A DNA stretch of 64,000 bases, from assembly GCF_015471405.1 (NCBI RefSeq), contig NZ_BLVZ01000001.1, positions 1 to 64,000 on the forward strand. Direction: 5' to 3'. This DNA is from Pseudomonas cichorii. GTDB taxonomy: Bacteria; Pseudomonadota; Gammaproteobacteria; Pseudomonadales; Pseudomonadaceae. Positions 61,711 to 64,000 of this stretch are shown here, one piece after another; positions within the stretch are counted from its first letter, which is position 1, and each line of letters starts with the position of its first letter. Under the pieces are notes generated by a model. That model was given only the letters and a program-made list of their open reading frames with translations, did no database searches and had not been told where the DNA came from. Made by a program: the position numbers and the translations under genes.

Positions 61711-62675
61711 ATCGACTGAGTCAGGAAATACCCAGGTATTCCCTGTTTCAGGCAATACCCTTGATTCTCGAACGACTTCGGGAAAGTAACCCTGATATCG
61801 ATGAAGACGAGATTCAGGAGTTGCTGGAGTTTCAGGCCAATCCAAGTCTGGGGTTCCCCGCGAGTGATATCGATTGTCTGCACTTTTTTGAAGAAAATGG
61901 ACAGCAACGAGCACGGCTCGGGCTTAATCTTTTGTGTTTGTCCGGAGCCAGTTCGCCATTACCTGCTTTTTATAGTGAGCAAGCCTTGGGTGATAGCAGG
62001 GACGCGGAAACGATACGTTCGTTTCTTGATGTCTTTCATCACCGTCTGCAACGACTTGTTTTTCCGGTCTGGTGTAAATATCGCTATGACGCCAGTTTCA
62101 CCCGTGGTGCGCAGGATTCGTTTTCAGGGCAGCTTTTTGCGCTGATAGGCCTCGCAGGGGAGGATATTCGCAGTACTGAAGAGTTGAACTGGAAGCGTTT
62201 GTTGCCTTATCTGGGGTTGCTGAGTCTACGGGCTCATTCAGCAGCATTGATAGAGTCTGTTCTGCGTTACTACTTCAAACATGCAGGTGTATTTATCGAG
62301 CAGTGTATGGAGCGCTCGGTCGATATTGTTCAGCGGCAATGCAATCGCCTGGGTGTGGTGAATAACCGTCTTGGCGAGGATGTTGTACTGGGCGAAAGAG
62401 TCTGCGACCGAGGTGGAAAGTTCCGTATTCATATCAAACAGCTCGGCTGGAATCGCTTTCACGAATTCCTGCCCATAGGTTCCGGTTTTGGAAGTCTTTC
62501 GGCATTGGTGCGTTTCACCCTGCGCGATCAACTGGATTACGACATTCGTCTGGAGTTACGCCAGGACGAAATCAGAGAGCTGCGTATTGGCGAATCGAAC
62601 CGTTGCCATCTCGGCTGGAGCAGTTGGCTTGGATGTGAGCGGGCTGACGGGCTCGTCACTCTGAATAGCCATTAA
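61674..62675 (+). CDS. tssG: T6SS baseplate protein TssG
   Basis: This encodes 333 residues; ATG 61674 lies inside tssF. Features are RYSLFQAIPLILER, FPASDIDCLHFFEENG, NLLCLSGASSPLPAFYSE, and HIKQLGWNRFHEFLPIGSGF at the C-terminal part. TssG pairs with TssF in the baseplate wedge. Coupling by overlap fits their fixed stoichiometry. Full length for the family. The clpV gene follows 12 bases later. Confidence 0.92.
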   Translation: MDAAHGTSVVDLNRLSQEIPRYSLFQAIPLILERLRESNPDIDEDEIQELLEFQANPSLGFPASDIDCLHFFEENGQQRARLGLNLLCLSGASSPLPAFYSEQALGDSRDAETIRSFLDVFHHRLQRLVFPVWCKYRYDASFTRGAQDSFSGQLFALIGLAGEDIRSTEELNWKRLLPYLGLLSLRAHSAALIESVLRYYFKHAGVFIEQCMERSVDIVQRQCNRLGVVNNRLGEDVVLGERVCDRGGKFRIHIKQLGWNRFHEFLPIGSGFGSLSALVRFTLRDQLDYDIRLELRQDEIRELRIGESNRCHLGWSSWLGCERADGLVTLNSH

Positions 62676-62687
62676 GGACAGATATTC

Positions 62688-64000
62688 ATGATCAATGTAG
62701 ACCTGCAACAACTTGTAAAGGCACTGGATGCAGTAACCCGCCAAGACCTTGAGGGAACTGCCGGGCGTTGTGTGGCAAGAGGCGGGAGCAAGATTCTAGT
62801 AGAGGATCTGCTGCTGGCCTTGCTCGAGCGTCCCGGGGGGATACTGTCCCGCGCCTTGCAGGACGCAGATGTCGAGCCAGGAGAGCTGGCGGTAACGTTG
62901 CAAATGAGCATGGAGCAAAGCTCCTCCCGAAATCCGGTATTTGCCCCTGAGCTGGTTCAGTGGCTTCAGGATGCGTTACTGGTCGCCAATCTGGAGTTGG
63001 GCCAGAGCGAGATAGGTCAGGCCGCCTTGATCCTGGCTCTGCTGCGCAATCCGATCCGCTACGCCGGTAGCCGTTATCAGCCACTTCTGGCGAAGATAAA
63101 TACCGATCGTGTGCGGGACTTTGCGCTTGGCGAGCAGGTTGCCTCTGCCGATGTCCCGTCAGGAAACGGGGAGTCCCTGCTGGCCCGTTTCACCCACAAC
63201 CTGACCCGGCAAGCCCGTGAGGGCGGGCTCGACCCGGTTCTGTGCCGTGATTCCGAGATCCGGCAGATGATCGACATCCTGGCCCGTCGCAGAAAGAACA
63301 ACCCGATTGTGGTCGGCGAGGCGGGCGTCGGGAAGACTGCCATTGTGGAGGGGCTGGCGCTACGGATTGCCCGTGGTGAAGTCCCTCGGCCTTTGCAGGG
63401 CGTCGAACTTCTGTCTCTGGACATGGGTTTGTTGCAGGCAGGTGCAAGCCTCAAGGGGGAGTTTGAACGTCGCCTCAAAGGCATCATCGATGAGGTGAAG
63501 TCTTCTCCAGAACCGATCATCCTTTTTATCGATGAGGCCCATACCCTGATCGGCGCAGGAGCGCAGGCCGGCAGTTCCGATGCGGCGAACCTGCTGAAAC
63601 CTGCTCTGGCGAGAGGGGAGTTGCGGACCATCGCGGCAACCACCTGGGCAGAGTACAAGAAGTATTTCGAGAAAGACCCGGCGCTTTCACGGCGCTTTCA
63701 GCCTGTGCAGTTGCATGAGCCTACGGTCGATGAAGCCATCACCATTCTGCGCGGCCTGGCCCAGGTCTATGAAAGAAGTCACGGTGTTTATCTGCGTGAT
63801 GATGCGGTGGTTGCGGCAGCCCGGTTATCTGCACGTTACCTGACCGGACGACAGTTGCCGGACAAGGCAGTTGATGTTCTGGATACGGCCTGTGCTCGTG
63901 TCCGCATCAGTCTTGCTGCGGCTCCTGAAAGCCTTGAACGTCTGCGTGCCGAGCTGGCTGAGGGGCAGCGTCAACTCGATGCCTTGCGGCGTGATGCAGA
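62688..64000 (+). CDS. clpV: T6SS sheath-recycling AAA+ ATPase ClpV (TssH), cut by window end
   Basis: The first 437 residues are present from ATG 62688; the frame is open at the window end. The N-domain (residues 1-160) has LVKALDAVTRQDLEGTAGRC, used to bind the contracted sheath. The first AAA+ module carries Walker A GEAGVGKTA (about 209-217) and Walker B ILFIDEAHTL (about 277), then ALSRRFQPV as arginine-finger region. It disassembles contracted TssBC sheath in the cytosol. Position after tssG matches HSI-II order; further genes lie beyond the window. Confidence 0.94.
   Translation, partial: MINVDLQQLVKALDAVTRQDLEGTAGRCVARGGSKILVEDLLLALLERPGGILSRALQDADVEPGELAVTLQMSMEQSSSRNPVFAPELVQWLQDALLVANLELGQSEIGQAALILALLRNPIRYAGSRYQPLLAKINTDRVRDFALGEQVASADVPSGNGESLLARFTHNLTRQAREGGLDPVLCRDSEIRQMIDILARRRKNNPIVVGEAGVGKTAIVEGLALRIARGEVPRPLQGVELLSLDMGLLQAGASLKGEFERRLKGIIDEVKSSPEPIILFIDEAHTLIGAGAQAGSSDAANLLKPALARGELRTIAATTWAEYKKYFEKDPALSRRFQPVQLHEPTVDEAITILRGLAQVYERSHGVYLRDDAVVAAARLSARYLTGRQLPDKAVDVLDTACARVRISLAAAPESLERLRAELAEGQRQLDALRRDA

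Noticed and set aside
1..64000. CRISPR arrays, tRNA or rRNA genes
   Set aside because: No regularly spaced repeats, cloverleaf-like segments or rRNA-like sequence were seen on either strand.

Overview
The window reads as a chromosome segment of a fluorescent Pseudomonas, most likely of the P. syringae / P. viridiflava type. The evidence is the overall gene content and codon use, a Pseudomonas-style REP pair (28063-28150), DUF2790 proteins, a czcRS-czcCBA block and a type VI secretion (T6SS) cluster whose gene order matches the pseudomonad HSI-II type. No rRNA, tRNA, CRISPR array or intact insertion sequence is visible.

Layout. (1) 1-8003: the 3' part of a giant two-partner-secretion filamentous haemagglutinin/CdiA-type gene. 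It has a visibly AT-rich Tyr/Asn-rich block at about 0.63-1.33 kb that looks like an exchangeable receptor-binding region. Its C-terminal tail is also AT-rich, and two tiny genes that are immunity candidates follow it. (2) 8196-22206: a GNAT gene, a LysR regulator and a tight operon of TonB receptor, flavin monooxygenase, dipeptide-type ABC importer (two permeases, two ATPases, binding protein), BAAT/dienelactone-type hydrolase and a CMD (alkylhydroperoxidase-like) fusion protein. This is an uptake-and-oxidation pathway for an unidentified substrate. (3) 22391-31052: housekeeping and signalling genes (chalcone-isomerase-like protein, diflavin reductase with an Aer-like PAS protein, moaA, CPA1 antiporter, RidA, HD-GYP, chemoreceptor). 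(4) 31342-40465: heavy-metal resistance, with the czcS/czcR two-component system divergent from czcCBA, followed by a tandem pair of small periplasmic DUF2790 proteins. A shared dyad at the same distance from the putative -10 ties czcC and the first DUF2790 gene into one regulon. (5) 40552-46732: an rRNA-type methyltransferase, YoaK/DUF1275 protein, FKBP, TerC-CBS-CorC protein, small hypotheticals and a GNAT. (6) 46828-47018: a MITE with CTAG target duplication. (7) 47038-64000: a T6SS locus. On the minus strand is hcp, then vgrG, a DUF4123 adaptor, a 1259-aa membrane-inserting effector candidate and a membrane-protein immunity candidate, the last four joined by ATGA overlaps. On the plus strand is tssABCEFGH, cut by the window end inside tssH/clpV. 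The hcp-tssA intergenic region holds candidate sigma-54 promoters facing both ways and a repeated TTGCGCA element resembling an enhancer.

Most promising for novelty are the CdiA toxin tail with its two small downstream genes, the T6SS effector/immunity pair, the hcp-tssA control region, the metal-responsive DUF2790 duplication with its shared box, and the TonB/ABC/monooxygenase/CMD operon of unknown substrate. All functional statements come from reading the sequence and recalling families; no search was run.
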